A stretch of 64,000 nucleotides of DNA from Nocardioides gansuensis (GCF_003076135.1 NZ_QDGZ01000008.1:124001-188000); one strand, 5' to 3'; positions 16,810 to 25,898 are shown, numbered from the stretch's first letter. Numbers and translations: made by a program. The notes: generated by a model from the letters alone, not told the origin.

Positions 16810-17388
16810 ATGGCCTGCATGACTGAGACCCCCGTGACCCAGACCCCGTCCGAGACCCGTGTGCTCGCCCTCGTCGGCAGCCTGCGTGCGGGCTCCCTCA
16901 ACCGCAGGCTCGCCGAGGTCGTCCGCGACCAGGCCCCGGCCGGCGTGACCGTCGAGATCGCCGAGGGCCTCGACGCCCTGCCGTTCTACAACGAGGACCT
17001 CGACGGCGACGCCGCCCCCGAGGCCGTCCGCGCCTTCCGTGACCAGGTCGCTGCCGCCGACCGGATCCTCGTCCTGACGCCCGAGTACAACGGCACCATG
17101 CCGGCCGTGCTAAACAACGCGATCGACTGGGCCTCCCGCCCCTTCGGCGAGGGCGCGATCAAGGGCAAGGTGCTCGGCGTCGTCGGGACCGCCGTCGGCC
17201 AGTACGGCGGCCAGTGGGCGCATGAGGACGCCCGCAAGAGCGCCAAGGTGGCCGGCGCCAACGTCGCCGACTCCGTGGCCCTCTCCCACGCCTACGCCTG
17301 GGGCAGCGACCCGACGACCGACCCCGAGACCGTGCAGGCCTTCGTGGACTCGCTCGGCAAGTTGGTCGCGCACGAGTCGGTCGCCTGA
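16810..17388 (+). CDS. NADPH-dependent FMN reductase family protein
   Basis: A 192-residue flavodoxin-fold reductase of the NAD(P)H:quinone/azoreductase/chromate reductase group. The FMN-phosphate loop GSLRAGSLNRRL is near residues 22-33, the flavin-contacting TPEYNGTMPAVLNNAIDWASRP block is mid-protein, and GVVGTAVGQYGG follows. It should transfer electrons from NADPH to quinones or similar acceptors in the cytoplasm. An ATG at 16819 (MTETPVTQ) is the alternative start. Its promoter region carries the palindrome assigned to the divergent TetR protein. The amidase gene follows 27 bp later but has its own -10 element. Confidence 0.88.
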   Translation: MACMTETPVTQTPSETRVLALVGSLRAGSLNRRLAEVVRDQAPAGVTVEIAEGLDALPFYNEDLDGDAAPEAVRAFRDQVAAADRILVLTPEYNGTMPAVLNNAIDWASRPFGEGAIKGKVLGVVGTAVGQYGGQWAHEDARKSAKVAGANVADSVALSHAYAWGSDPTTDPETVQAFVDSLGKLVAHESVA

Positions 17389-17402
17389 CCCGCCCGATCC
17401 AG

Positions 17403-17408
17403 TAGCGT
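17403..17408 (+). promoter_or_regulatory. -10 hexamer TAGCGT of leaderless promoter for the amidase gene
   Basis: TAGCGT is followed by exactly 7 nt and then the GTG start codon at 17416. No Shine-Dalgarno sequence is present, which supports this start. Confidence 0.5.
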
Positions 17409-17415
17409 CGCGGTC

Positions 17416-18825
17416 GTGGCAGAGCTCCACGACCTGAGCGCGCTCGAGCAGGGTGACCTCGTCCGCACGGGCGAGGTCACCCCGCTCGAGCTGGTCGACC
17501 ACTACCTCGCCCGCGCCGACCACGTCGGCGCCTTCATCACCCGGACGCCCCAGCCGGCCCGCGAGCACGCCCGTCGCCTCGCCGCGAGGGGACGACCCGG
17601 CGACGCCGGCCCCCTCTGGGGCGTACCGACGGCGGTCAAGGACCTCAACCTCACCGCCGGCGTGCGCACCACCTTCGGCTCCGCCGCCTACGCCGACTTC
17701 GTCCCGGACGTCTCCGACGCCGTCGTGCTCTCGCTCGAGGCCGCCGGACTGCCCAGCCTGGGCAAGACCAACACCCCCGAGTTCGGCTCGCCCTGCTACA
17801 CCGAGTCCGACGTCGCCCCACCCGCGGTGACGCCGTGGGACACCCGCCGCACGGCCGGCGGGTCGTCGGGTGGCGCCGCAGCCGCCGTCGCCGCCGGGCT
17901 CGCGCCGCTGGCCCAGGGCTCGGACGGAGGCGGCTCGATCCGCATCCCGGCCTCGTGCTGCGGGCTCGTCGGCCTCAAGCCGACCCGAGGCCGGATCAGT
18001 GCCGCTCCCATGTACGCCGATCCGGTGGGCCTGGCCACGTCGGGCCCGCTCGCCCGCACGGTGGGCGATGCCGCCGCCCTGCTCGACGTGCTCGCCGGCA
18101 GGAGGGTCGGTGACCCCGCCTGGGCGCCACCTCCTTCCGGATCGTTCCTCGCCGCCTGTGCCCGTGACCCGGGGCGCCTCCGGATCGCTCGCTTCATCAC
18201 CCCAGTGATCATCGACATCGAGGTCGCGCCGAACTCCGTCGAGGCGTGGGAGCACGCGAGCCGCCTGCTCGAGTCGCTCGGCCACTCGGTCGAGGACGTC
18301 CCGGTGCCGCTGCCGCCCGAGGCCGTGCCCGTCTTCGAGACCTGCTGGGCGGTGCTCACCGCGCTCTCCACCGCCCCCGAGGGCAAGGAGCACCTGCTCC
18401 GGCCCCTGACCCGCTGGCTCAGTGAGCGCGGCCGCGCGGTGAGTGGCCCGGACTTCGGCCTCGCGATCGGCGCGATGCGCAGGCTCGCCGCCGACGCGCT
18501 CGCTGCGCTCGCGCCGTACGACGCCGTGCTCACCCCCACCCTCGCGACCCTGCCGCCGATGGTCGGCGGGCTGCGCGACGACGCGGACCCGGCGGCCGAC
18601 TTCGAGGCCCAGAAGGCCTTCACGCCCTGGACCAGCGCCTGGAACGTCACCGGGATGCCAGCGGTCTCGCTGCCGCTGCACTGGGTCGACGACGGCGCCG
18701 GCGTCGAGCTCCCGGTCGGCGTGATGCTGGCCGCGCGCCCGGCCGAGGAGGAGCTGCTCCTGGCGCTCGCCGCGCAGGTGGAGGCCGCCGCCCCGTGGGG
18801 AGATCGCCGCCCTCCGGCCTGGTGA
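17416..18825 (+). CDS. Amidase (amidase signature family)
   Basis: A 469-residue Ser-cisSer-Lys hydrolase. The catalytic Lys is in TAVKDLNLTAG, the cis-Ser in GGSSGGAAAAVAAG, and the nucleophile block is DGGGSIRIPASCCGLVGLKP. These proteins hydrolyse linear amides; relatives include GatA, 6-aminohexanoate-cyclic-dimer hydrolase and plant-type indoleacetamide hydrolases. It is not adjacent to gatB or gatC and lacks a GatA-typical context, so a catabolic or detoxifying amidase is more likely. Substrate not determinable. The GTG start at 17416 is fixed by the -10 spacing. Confidence 0.9.
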   Translation: MAELHDLSALEQGDLVRTGEVTPLELVDHYLARADHVGAFITRTPQPAREHARRLAARGRPGDAGPLWGVPTAVKDLNLTAGVRTTFGSAAYADFVPDVSDAVVLSLEAAGLPSLGKTNTPEFGSPCYTESDVAPPAVTPWDTRRTAGGSSGGAAAAVAAGLAPLAQGSDGGGSIRIPASCCGLVGLKPTRGRISAAPMYADPVGLATSGPLARTVGDAAALLDVLAGRRVGDPAWAPPPSGSFLAACARDPGRLRIARFITPVIIDIEVAPNSVEAWEHASRLLESLGHSVEDVPVPLPPEAVPVFETCWAVLTALSTAPEGKEHLLRPLTRWLSERGRAVSGPDFGLAIGAMRRLAADALAALAPYDAVLTPTLATLPPMVGGLRDDADPAADFEAQKAFTPWTSAWNVTGMPAVSLPLHWVDDGAGVELPVGVMLAARPAEEELLLALAAQVEAAAPWGDRRPPAW

Positions 18826-18943
18826 CCCGTCGCTCCTCCGGAGTTGAACATGTGGACGAACCGGATGTCGTGGGTACCGCCCCGAGCGGAAGAGCGGGCG
18901 AAGACCTGAGCAGGCCTCGTATCCGCTCCGGAAGGAGTCCTAC

Positions 18944-19738
18944 GTGGACATGGAGCAGAGTTTCCAGACCACCATCGACCGGATCTTCGGGTTCCTGCCC
19001 AACCTGGTCGGCTTCCTGATCATCCTCCTCATCGGCTGGATCGTGGCCAAGGTCGTCGCCGCGGTCGTCCAGAAGCTGCTGTCCAAGCTGGGGCTCGACG
19101 CCCGGCTGACCGCCTCGAACGTCGGACGCCAGATCGACCACGTCCTGCCCGGGGCCTCCGTGTCCGTGTTCCTGGCCAAGCTCGTCTTCTGGTTCATCTT
19201 CATCATCTTCCTGGTGGCCGCCGTCGACGCGCTCGACGTCCCGGCAGTCAGCCAGTTCATGAACAACGTGCTCGAGTTCCTGCCCAACGTGATCGTGGCC
19301 GTCCTGATCTTCGTGGTCGCCGCGCTCGTGTCGTCGGCAGTCGCCGGACTCATCAGCCGCGTCCTGGGCACCAGCCCGATGGGCCGGATAGCCTCGAGCG
19401 TCGTGCCGGCGCTGATCATGGTGATCGCGTTCTTCATGATCCTCGAGCAGCTGCAGATCGCTCCCGAGATCGTGCGGATCGCCTTCTCGGCCGTGATGTT
19501 CGCCCTCGCGCTGGGCCTGGCCCTCGCGTTCGGCCTCGGCGGCAAGGACACGGCCGCCGAGCTGCTGCGGGACGCGAGGTCGAGGGCCGGCTCAGCGACC
19601 ACCACGACCGGCACCACAACCGGCACCACGACCGGCACGACGACCGGCACGACGACCGGCACGACGACCGGCACGTCCTACACGGAGTCACCGGCGGGCA
19701 CTCCCTACAACACCCCGGAGGACACCCCGCGCCTGTGA
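18944..19738 (+). CDS. MscS-like TM-helix channel protein with Thr/Gly repeat tail
   Basis: A 264-residue membrane protein made of two copies of the TM-helix repeat found in small-conductance mechanosensitive channel relatives. Hydrophobic helices lie near residues 20-40, 77-97, 120-140, 155-175 and 180-200. The amphipathic ALGLALAFGLGGKDTAAELL segment matches the pore-lining helix of MscS, but the soluble beta domain is missing. The C-terminus is a low-complexity Thr-Gly-Thr-Thr tract encoded by a 12-bp tandem repeat. The GTG at 18944 follows GAAGGAG (18931-18937). A role in osmotic adaptation or ion homeostasis is inferred. Confidence 0.8.
   Translation: MDMEQSFQTTIDRIFGFLPNLVGFLIILLIGWIVAKVVAAVVQKLLSKLGLDARLTASNVGRQIDHVLPGASVSVFLAKLVFWFIFIIFLVAAVDALDVPAVSQFMNNVLEFLPNVIVAVLIFVVAALVSSAVAGLISRVLGTSPMGRIASSVVPALIMVIAFFMILEQLQIAPEIVRIAFSAVMFALALGLALAFGLGGKDTAAELLRDARSRAGSATTTTGTTTGTTTGTTTGTTTGTTTGTSYTESPAGTPYNTPEDTPRL
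19607..19678 (+). repeat. 12-bp minisatellite inside the MscS-like gene
   Basis: About six tandem copies of ACCGGCACSACG, period 12, encode Thr-Gly-Thr-Thr. Three consecutive units (19631-19666) are identical. Since 12 is a multiple of 3, copy-number change would alter tail length without a frameshift. Confidence 0.95.
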
Positions 19739-19756
19739 CGGGACCTGCCCGACAGC

Positions 19757-19790
19757 ACAGGGCGCCGGGACGCCAGTCCCGGCGCCCTGT
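19757..19790. terminator. Bidirectional hairpin terminator between the channel gene and bioD
   Basis: A 15-bp perfect stem (19757-19771 with 19776-19790) closes a GCCA loop. It lies between convergent genes, and its last base is the first base of the bioD stop codon on the minus strand. There is no T-run, as is common for actinobacterial terminators. Confidence 0.85.
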
Positions 19791-20473
19791 CACGTCCGGA
19801 ACCAGCCGGGCGCCGCGGCGCGGAAGTCGTCCGGGGCCGAGCGGCCGACGCCGTCGGGCACGACGGCCAGGAGGGGCAGTCGCGTCACGCGCGAGAGGTC
19901 CTCGAGGTTGCACCGCTCGGCCAGGCCGGGATGGGCGGGCCAGGACCCGATGACCAGCCCCGAGGCCGTCAGCCCGCGTGCGCGGATCGCCTCCACCGTG
20001 AGCTCGGTGTGGTTGAGGGTGCCGAGGCCGGCGCGGGCGACGACCACGATCTCAGGCGACAGGTCGGCGAGGGCCGCGGCGAGGTCGAGGAGCGTGCCGC
20101 CCTCGAGGTCGAGCCGCACCAGCGCTCCGCCGGCGCCCTCGACGACGACGGTGCCGCCCCGCTCCGCGAGCTCGCGGATGCGCGAGGCGTGGTCGGCGAC
20201 GGTCGGGATCAGCGCGCCGGCCCGGCGGGCCGCGGTCTCGGGAGCCAGTGGCTCGACGAGCCTCGTGTGCTCGACCACCGGACAGCCGGCGAGCCGGGCG
20301 ACGACGTCCACGTCTGCCGGATCACCGGCCACGGTCGGGTCGATCCCGGTCTGGACGGGCTTCACGACGACGACGTCGTCGCCCGCGTCGCGGGCGCGGA
20401 GCGCCAGGAGGGCGGTGGCCACGGTCTTGCCGACACCCGTGTCGGTGCCGGTGACGACGACCAGCCGGCTCAT
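19790..20473 (-). CDS. bioD: ATP-dependent dethiobiotin synthetase
   Basis: A 227-residue enzyme closing the ureido ring of dethiobiotin from 7,8-diaminopelargonate, CO2 and ATP. It has the P-loop TGTDTGVGKT at residues 8-17, the substrate-contact VKPVQTG block, and the VEGAGG motif. The ATG at 20473 overlaps the bioF stop (ATGA), so it is translationally coupled as the last gene of the bioYMNBAFD operon. A strong hairpin terminator follows directly. Confidence 0.95.
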   Translation of the reverse strand: MSRLVVVTGTDTGVGKTVATALLALRARDAGDDVVVVKPVQTGIDPTVAGDPADVDVVARLAGCPVVEHTRLVEPLAPETAARRAGALIPTVADHASRIRELAERGGTVVVEGAGGALVRLDLEGGTLLDLAAALADLSPEIVVVARAGLGTLNHTELTVEAIRARGLTASGLVIGSWPAHPGLAERCNLEDLSRVTRLPLLAVVPDGVGRSAPDDFRAAAPGWFRT

Positions 20474-21597
20474 CGGCCGGTCACCTCGAGCACCTCGGCG
20501 GTGGCCCGGGCCCACTCGGCCTCCGGCACCCCGGCACTGCAGGTGACCCGCAGCCGCGAGATCCCGTCGGGCACCGAGGGCGGTCGGAAGCAGCCGACCC
20601 GCACTCCACGCGAGCGCAACGCGGCCTGTGCCGCCACGGCCGCCTGCGGCGACGGCATCGGCACGGACAGCACGGCGCCCGCGGGCACCGCGACGCCGAG
20701 TCGCCCTGCGAGCTCGACGACCCGCGACCGGACGACCGACGGCAGCTCGGGGCGGGCCACCAGGACCCGGAGAGCGGCGAGCGCGCCGGCGGTCGCGGCG
20801 GGGGCGAGCCCGGTGTCGAAGATGAACGGCCGGGCCCGGTTGACCAGGTGCTCCACCAGGGCCCGCGAGCCGAGGAGCGCCCCGCCCTGGGCGCCGAGCG
20901 ACTTGCTCAGCGTGGCCGCGACCACGACATGGTCGTGCCCGGCCAGCCCGACGTCGGCCACGAGGCCACGGCCACGGACGCCGGCGACCCCGAGGCCGTG
21001 CGCCTCGTCGACGACGAGCAGGGCGTCGTGCTCCTCGCAGACGGCGGCCAGGTCGACCAGCGAGGCCGCGTCCCCGAGCACCGAGTACACCGACTCGGCG
21101 AGCACCAGGGCCCGCCGCCCGCCCGCGGCGGCGAGCGCGCGGCGTACGGCGGCGACGTCGTCGTGCGGGACGACCGCCACCTCGGCCCGGGACAGCCGGG
21201 CAGCGTCGACCAGGGAGGCGTGGATGTGGGCGTCGCTGACGACGAGGGAGTCGCGGTCGGCCAGCGCGGTCACGATCGCGAGGTTGGCGTGGTAGCCGGT
21301 CGACATGACGAGCGCGGCCTCGTGGCCGAGGAACGCCGCGAGCTCGCGCTCCAGCTCCTCGTGGAGCGACAGCGTGCCGGTGACCAGCCGTGAGGCGCCG
21401 GCCCCGGCACCCCAGCGCAGCGAGGCCTCCGACGCGGCGGCCGTGACGGCCGGGTCGCGGGAGAGCCCGAGGTAGTCGTTGCCGGCGAGGTCGACCGCCG
21501 GGTCGTCGGCGGTCCGTGGCGCGAGCCGGCGGGTCAGCCCCGTCTCCTCGCGGGCCTCGGCCTGCCCGGCCAGCCACTCACCCCAGGTGCTGCCCAT
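20470..21597 (-). CDS. bioF: 8-amino-7-oxononanoate synthase
   Basis: A 375-residue alpha-oxoamine synthase condensing pimeloyl-thioester with alanine, PLP-dependent. Seen are the LAGNDYLGLS substrate block, the GAGASRLVTG loop, the pyridine-contact VDEAHGLGV and the PLP-lysine block ATLSKSLGAQGG. It starts at 21597, directly abutting the bioA stop with no gap, and overlaps bioD by 4 nt. Confidence 0.95.
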   Translation of the reverse strand: MGSTWGEWLAGQAEAREETGLTRRLAPRTADDPAVDLAGNDYLGLSRDPAVTAAASEASLRWGAGAGASRLVTGTLSLHEELERELAAFLGHEAALVMSTGYHANLAIVTALADRDSLVVSDAHIHASLVDAARLSRAEVAVVPHDDVAAVRRALAAAGGRRALVLAESVYSVLGDAASLVDLAAVCEEHDALLVVDEAHGLGVAGVRGRGLVADVGLAGHDHVVVAATLSKSLGAQGGALLGSRALVEHLVNRARPFIFDTGLAPAATAGALAALRVLVARPELPSVVRSRVVELAGRLGVAVPAGAVLSVPMPSPQAAVAAQAALRSRGVRVGCFRPPSVPDGISRLRVTCSAGVPEAEWARATAEVLEVTGR

Positions 21598-22902
21598 TCA
21601 GCCCACCTCCGCGGCGGCCACCACGGCGCGCGTGATCGCGGTGACCTCGTCGTCGGAGCAGACGTAGGGCGGCATCGTGTAGACGAGGTCGCGGAAGGGC
21701 CGCAGCCACACGCCGAGGTCGAGCGCCGCCTCGGTCGCGGCCGCCGTGTCGACGGGGTGGTCGAGCTGGACGACGCCGACGGCGCCGAGGACGCGTACGT
21801 CGCGCACGCCGGCCAGGGCGCGCGCCGGCTCCAGGCCGGTGGCGAGACCGGCCGAGATGCCCGCCACGGTCGCGGACCAGTCCGACGACCTGAGCACGTC
21901 GAGGGACGCCAGGGCGACGGAGCAGGCCAGCGGGTTGCCCATGTAGGTCGGGCCGTGCATGAGCACGCCCGAGTCCGACGCGGAGATGCCGGCCGCGACC
22001 TCGGCGGTGCACAGGGCGGCGGCGAGGGTCAGGTAGCCGCCGGTGAGGGCCTTGCCGACGCAGAGCACGTCGGGGGAGACACCCGCCGCGTCGGCCGCCC
22101 ACAGCATGCCGGTGCGGCCGAAGCCGGTGGCGATCTCGTCGAAGACCAGCACCAGGCCGTGCTCGTCGGCGACGTCGCGCATCACCCGCAGGCAGGCGGG
22201 GTCGTAGACCCACATCCCCCCGGCGCCCTGCAGCAGTGGCTCGACGATGATGCCGGCCAGCTCGTCGGCGTGCTGCTCGGCGAGGTCGGCGAAGGCAGTC
22301 GCCCAGCCGTCCACGTCACCGCCGGGAGCCGGCGGGCGTGGCGCGAAGACGTGCTCGGGCAGCAGGCCGGCCCACATCGCGTGCATGCCGCCGTCGGGGT
22401 CGCACACGGCCATGCAGCCGGCGGTGTCGCCGTGGTAGCCACCGCGGACGGTGAGCATCCGGCTCCGGCCCGGCCGTCCCGTGCCGCGCTGGTGCTGCAC
22501 CGCCATCTTGAGCGCCACCTCGACGCTCACCGAGCCGGAGTCGGCGAGGAAGACGTGCTCGAGCCCGGCAGGGGCGAGCGAGACGAGGCGCTCCGCGAGC
22601 CGGACCGCGGGCTCGTGGGTGAGCCCCCCGAACATCACGTGTGAGAAGTCGCTGACCTGGCGGCGTACGGCTTCGTCCAGGACGGGGTGGCGATAGCCGT
22701 GGATCGCCGACCACCACGACGACATGCCGTCGACGACCTCCCGGTCGCCCACCGTCAGGCGCGCCCCCGAGGCCCCCGTCACGAGCCGGGTCAGGACCGG
22801 CGCGGTCATCGAGGTGTAGGGGTGCCACACGTGCGCCCGGTCGAGCGCGAGCAGGTTTCGAGACGGGCCTTGGCGGCCCTCCTCAACCCAAGGGTCCGTC
22901 AT
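21598..22902 (-). CDS. bioA: Adenosylmethionine-8-amino-7-oxononanoate aminotransferase
   Basis: A 434-residue class III aminotransferase that makes 7,8-diaminopelargonate using SAM as amino donor. Diagnostic blocks include HVWHPYTSM near the N-terminus, GMSSWWSAIHGY, the FADSGSVSVEVALKMA-type helix, LVFDEIATGFGRTG (PLP Asp) and GKALTGGYLTLAA (PLP Lys). The HPYTSM and SSWWSAIHGY patterns separate BioA from ornithine or GABA aminotransferases. The 4-nt gap to bioB places it in the operon. Confidence 0.96.
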   Translation of the reverse strand: MTDPWVEEGRQGPSRNLLALDRAHVWHPYTSMTAPVLTRLVTGASGARLTVGDREVVDGMSSWWSAIHGYRHPVLDEAVRRQVSDFSHVMFGGLTHEPAVRLAERLVSLAPAGLEHVFLADSGSVSVEVALKMAVQHQRGTGRPGRSRMLTVRGGYHGDTAGCMAVCDPDGGMHAMWAGLLPEHVFAPRPPAPGGDVDGWATAFADLAEQHADELAGIIVEPLLQGAGGMWVYDPACLRVMRDVADEHGLVLVFDEIATGFGRTGMLWAADAAGVSPDVLCVGKALTGGYLTLAAALCTAEVAAGISASDSGVLMHGPTYMGNPLACSVALASLDVLRSSDWSATVAGISAGLATGLEPARALAGVRDVRVLGAVGVVQLDHPVDTAAATEAALDLGVWLRPFRDLVYTMPPYVCSDDEVTAITRAVVAAAEVG

Positions 22903-22906
22903 GGCG

Positions 22907-23968
22907 TCAGGCGTTGGCGGGGATGCTCGTGCCCGCGCCGCGGCGGCGGATCGCCGGGTCGGGGTGGGCGAGCTGCGCGGCGTGCTCCTCGGAGCCGAGC
23001 ACGACGAAGCCGTTGTCGCGGATCAGCTCGAGGTCGGCCTCGGCGGCCTGGCCCTCCGAGGTGAGGTAGTCGCCGAGGAAGATCGAGTTGGCGACGTGGA
23101 GCGCCAGGCCCTGCAGCGAGCGGAGGTGCATCTCGCGCCCGCCGGCGATGCGCAGCTCCTTGTCCGGGCACACGAAGCGGGCCATCGCCAGGATCAGCAG
23201 GCAGCGCTGCGGGGTGAGCTCCCAGGTGTTCTCGTAGGGGGTGCCGTCGAAGGGCATCAGGAAGTTGACCGGGATGGAGTCGGAGTCGAGCGCCTTGAGT
23301 GCGAGGAGCGCCTCGACCAGCTGCTCGTCGGTCTCGCCGAGCCCCGCGATCAGGCCGGAGCAGGGGGAGAGGCCGGCGCCCTTGGCCTTCTCGACGGTGT
23401 CGACCCGGTCGGCATAGGTGTGGGTCTGCACGATCTGGTCGTGGTGCGACTCGGCGGTGTTGATGTTGTGGTTGTAGGCGTCGACCCCGGCCTCCCTGAG
23501 GCGCTCGGCCTGGCCGTCCTTGAGCAGCCCGAGGCAGGCGCAGACCTCGACCTGCGGGTGCTCGGCCTTGATCGCGCCGACCATCTCGGTGACCTTGTCG
23601 AGGTCGCGGTCGCTGGGCCCCCGGCCGCTGGAGACCATGCACACCCGGCTGGCGCCGCCCTTGAGGCCGGCTGCGGCCTGGGCGAGCGCCTCGTCGGTCT
23701 TGAGCCAGGAGTACTTCAGGATCGGCGCCGTCGATCCCAGCGCCTGGCTGCAGTAGTTGCAGTTCTCCGGGCAGAGGCCGGACTTGAGGTTGACGAGGTA
23801 GTTGACCTTCACCGTGTTGCCGAAGTGGGCGCGACGCAGCCGGCCGGCCGCCGCGACCACGTCGAGCACCTCCTCGTCGGTCGCGCGCAGGACGGCCAGC
23901 GCGTCGTGCTCGGTCGCCGGCTCGCCCGCGAGGACGCGGTCGGCCAGGTCGTGGAAGGCAGTGGTCAT
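22907..23968 (-). CDS. bioB: Biotin synthase
   Basis: A 353-residue radical SAM enzyme inserting sulfur into dethiobiotin. The [4Fe-4S] motif CPENCNYC lies near residues 67-74. Further blocks are SSGRGPSDRD, NHNINTAESHHDQIVQTHTY (Asn-His-Asn, substrate and [2Fe-2S] region) and FLMPFDGTPYE. It begins 24 bp after bioN with GAGGAGACCGAG upstream as ribosome site. Placed between the transporter genes and bioAFD, it is part of the same transcript. Confidence 0.97.
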   Translation of the reverse strand: MTTAFHDLADRVLAGEPATEHDALAVLRATDEEVLDVVAAAGRLRRAHFGNTVKVNYLVNLKSGLCPENCNYCSQALGSTAPILKYSWLKTDEALAQAAAGLKGGASRVCMVSSGRGPSDRDLDKVTEMVGAIKAEHPQVEVCACLGLLKDGQAERLREAGVDAYNHNINTAESHHDQIVQTHTYADRVDTVEKAKGAGLSPCSGLIAGLGETDEQLVEALLALKALDSDSIPVNFLMPFDGTPYENTWELTPQRCLLILAMARFVCPDKELRIAGGREMHLRSLQGLALHVANSIFLGDYLTSEGQAAEADLELIRDNGFVVLGSEEHAAQLAHPDPAIRRRGAGTSIPANA

Positions 23969-23992
23969 CTCGGTCTCCTCTGGGGGGATGGG

Positions 23993-24595
23993 TCAGTCTC
24001 CGACGCCGCGGGCATGGAGGGCGTCGCCCGTCGCGCGGGCGTGGGCGACGACGCGGATCACCAGGGGAGTGAGCCGCGCACGGGGGTCGTGCTGGAGGCC
24101 GCGGGCCAAGGCTGCCTCGCGGGTCTCCCGGGCCAGGTCCAGCGTCGTGGGCAGGGCCCTGATCACCAGGGAGAAGGCCAGTGCGACGGACTCGGGACGT
24201 ACGCCGAGGGGCCGCAGGGGCTGCAGCGCGCGGGTGATCGTCTCCAGCATCTCGTCGATCGGGGTCGTCACGGTCAGCACCGTGGCGAGCAGCACCAGGG
24301 TGGCGAGGTCGGCGACGGCCTCGACGGCACGCGCCCAGTCCTGCTGCCAGGCCAGGTACGCCGCCATCAGGACCGCGACCACGACCAGGCCGCGCAGCGT
24401 GCGCAGCGTCGCGGCAAGGCCGGCCCCGGACCAGGCGACCAGCAGCAGGGCCACCGCCAGGAACGCCAGGCTGCTCCCCGGGCCCCGCACCGCGACCACC
24501 ACGATGCTGGCGGACGCCAGGGCGAGCAGCTTCCATCCGGTACTGGTGCGGTGCAGCCGGGTATGTCCGGGCTGGTGCAGTCCGAGGAGGCTCAT
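23993..24595 (-). CDS. bioN: Biotin ECF transporter transmembrane (T) component
   Basis: A 200-residue EcfT/BioN-type membrane protein with about four or five helices and a long cytoplasmic coupling helix. The segment ETREAALARGLQHDPRARL contains the Ala-Arg-Gly signature that docks onto the ATPase. It overlaps bioM by 4 nt. With BioM and BioY it should form the high-affinity biotin importer. Confidence 0.9.
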   Translation of the reverse strand: MSLLGLHQPGHTRLHRTSTGWKLLALASASIVVVAVRGPGSSLAFLAVALLLVAWSGAGLAATLRTLRGLVVVAVLMAAYLAWQQDWARAVEAVADLATLVLLATVLTVTTPIDEMLETITRALQPLRPLGVRPESVALAFSLVIRALPTTLDLARETREAALARGLQHDPRARLTPLVIRVVAHARATGDALHARGVGD

Positions 24596-25281
24596 GCGAC
24601 CGCCCGATAGTGCCCCACGGCCTCGGCCGCGGTTCCGTCGAAGGCGACCTCGCCGTCCACCATCACGACACCTCGGTCGCAGCGCGCGGCCAGGTCGAGG
24701 TCGTGGGTGACCAGCACGAGCTGCTGGGGGAGCGAGAGCAGGAGGTCGCCCACCCGCCGGCTGTTCGCGAGGTCGAGCAGCGTCGTCGGCTCGTCCGCGA
24801 CCAGCACGTCCGGGGCGGTCGCGAGCACTCCGGCGAGGGCGAGCAGCTGGCGCTGCCCTCCCGAGAGGGTGTGCACGCTGCGGTCGCCGAGGCCGTCGAG
24901 GCCGAACGCGGCCAGCACCTCGAGTGCGGCGCGCCGGCGCTCCGCCTTGTCCGGGTGCGTACGCCGCAGCGAGAGCGCGACGTCCTCGGCTGCCGTCGGC
25001 ATCACCAGCTGCGCGGCCGGGTCGGTGAACACGAAGCCCACGCGGCGGCGTACCTCCTTGCCCTCCCGCGCGACGTCGAGCCCGCCGACCCGGACCTGCC
25101 CGGTGGTGGGGCTCACCAGGCCGTTGAGGAGCCTGGCGAGGGTGGACTTGCCGGAGCCGTTGGCGCCGATGAGGGCCACCCGCTGCTCGGTCAGGGTGAG
25201 GGTGGTCTCCTGGAGCACGACCATCTCACCGTCGACGGTCCGGGCCGTGACGGTGACGCGGTCGAGCTCCAGGCTGGTCAC
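24592..25281 (-). CDS. bioM: Biotin ECF transporter ATPase (A component)
   Basis: A 229-residue ABC ATPase with Walker A GANGSGKST, Q-loop FTDPAAQLVMPT, signature LSGGQRQ, Walker B VLVADEPT and the switch His in LVTHD. The Q-loop style is that of energy-coupling factor ATPases. It overlaps bioN and bioY by 4 nt each, indicating strictly coupled synthesis of the three-subunit transporter. Confidence 0.93.
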   Translation of the reverse strand: MTSLELDRVTVTARTVDGEMVVLQETTLTLTEQRVALIGANGSGKSTLARLLNGLVSPTTGQVRVGGLDVAREGKEVRRRVGFVFTDPAAQLVMPTAAEDVALSLRRTHPDKAERRRAALEVLAAFGLDGLGDRSVHTLSGGQRQLLALAGVLATAPDVLVADEPTTLLDLANSRRVGDLLLSLPQQLVLVTHDLDLAARCDRGVVMVDGEVAFDGTAAEAVGHYRAVA

Positions 25282-25874
25282 GCCCCGGCTGCCGCCGGGA
25301 CGGGCGCCTGGGGCCGGCCGAGGAGGTCGGGGAAGGCGCGGTGCACGGCGGTGGCGACGAGCGCCATCGCGACGTTCTTGAGGACGTCGCCGGGCCAGAA
25401 GACCTTGTCGATGTCGAAGGCGTCGGCGTAGGAGATGTCGAGGCGCAGCACCAGCCCGGTCATGCCGAGCGTGTGGATGAACAGCGCGGAGCTGAGCAGG
25501 CCGGCGGCGAAGATGATGGGGGCGCTGGCCAGGGTGCGGCGGGGGAGGCGCTCGACGAGCAGGCCGCAGAAGCCGGCGGCCAGTGGGAAGCCGAGGAGGT
25601 AGCCGGCGGTCGGGCCTGCGAGCACGCCGAGACCGGCGGCGCCGCCGGAGAAGACCGGGAGGCCCGCCGCGCCGACGACGACGTAGAGCAGGACGGCCAG
25701 GAAGCCGCGGCGGGCGCCGAGCACGGCACCGCTCAGCAGGACGGCGAAGGTCTGCAGCGTGATCGGGACCGGGCCGGCCACGTTGATCGCGGGGAGCAGG
25801 GCGCAGACCGCGATGAGCGCTGCGAACGCGGCGATCAGGGCGATGTCGGTGCCTGGGTTGCGGCGCGTGCTCAT
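25278..25874 (-). CDS. bioY: Biotin transporter substrate-binding (S) component
   Basis: A 198-residue membrane protein with about six helices and the BioY blocks VPITLQTFAVLLSGAVLGARRG and GPTAGYLLGFPLAA, which line the biotin pocket. It is first gene of the seven-gene bio operon. The start at 25874 is preceded by GGACGAGG, and two BioQ-type boxes lie 25-52 bp upstream. BioY can import biotin alone in some organisms, but here BioM and BioN follow. Confidence 0.95.
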   Translation of the reverse strand: MSTRRNPGTDIALIAAFAALIAVCALLPAINVAGPVPITLQTFAVLLSGAVLGARRGFLAVLLYVVVGAAGLPVFSGGAAGLGVLAGPTAGYLLGFPLAAGFCGLLVERLPRRTLASAPIIFAAGLLSSALFIHTLGMTGLVLRLDISYADAFDIDKVFWPGDVLKNVAMALVATAVHRAFPDLLGRPQAPVPAAAGA

Positions 25875-25898
25875 GCGGGTGCCTCGTCCTTCGCGAAC

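Noticed and set aside
18841..18943. Possible riboswitch or stress-sigma promoter (GGGTAC at 18872) before the MscS-like gene
   Set aside because: No conserved riboswitch core is seen, and the -35 element needed at the proper distance from GGGTAC is missing.
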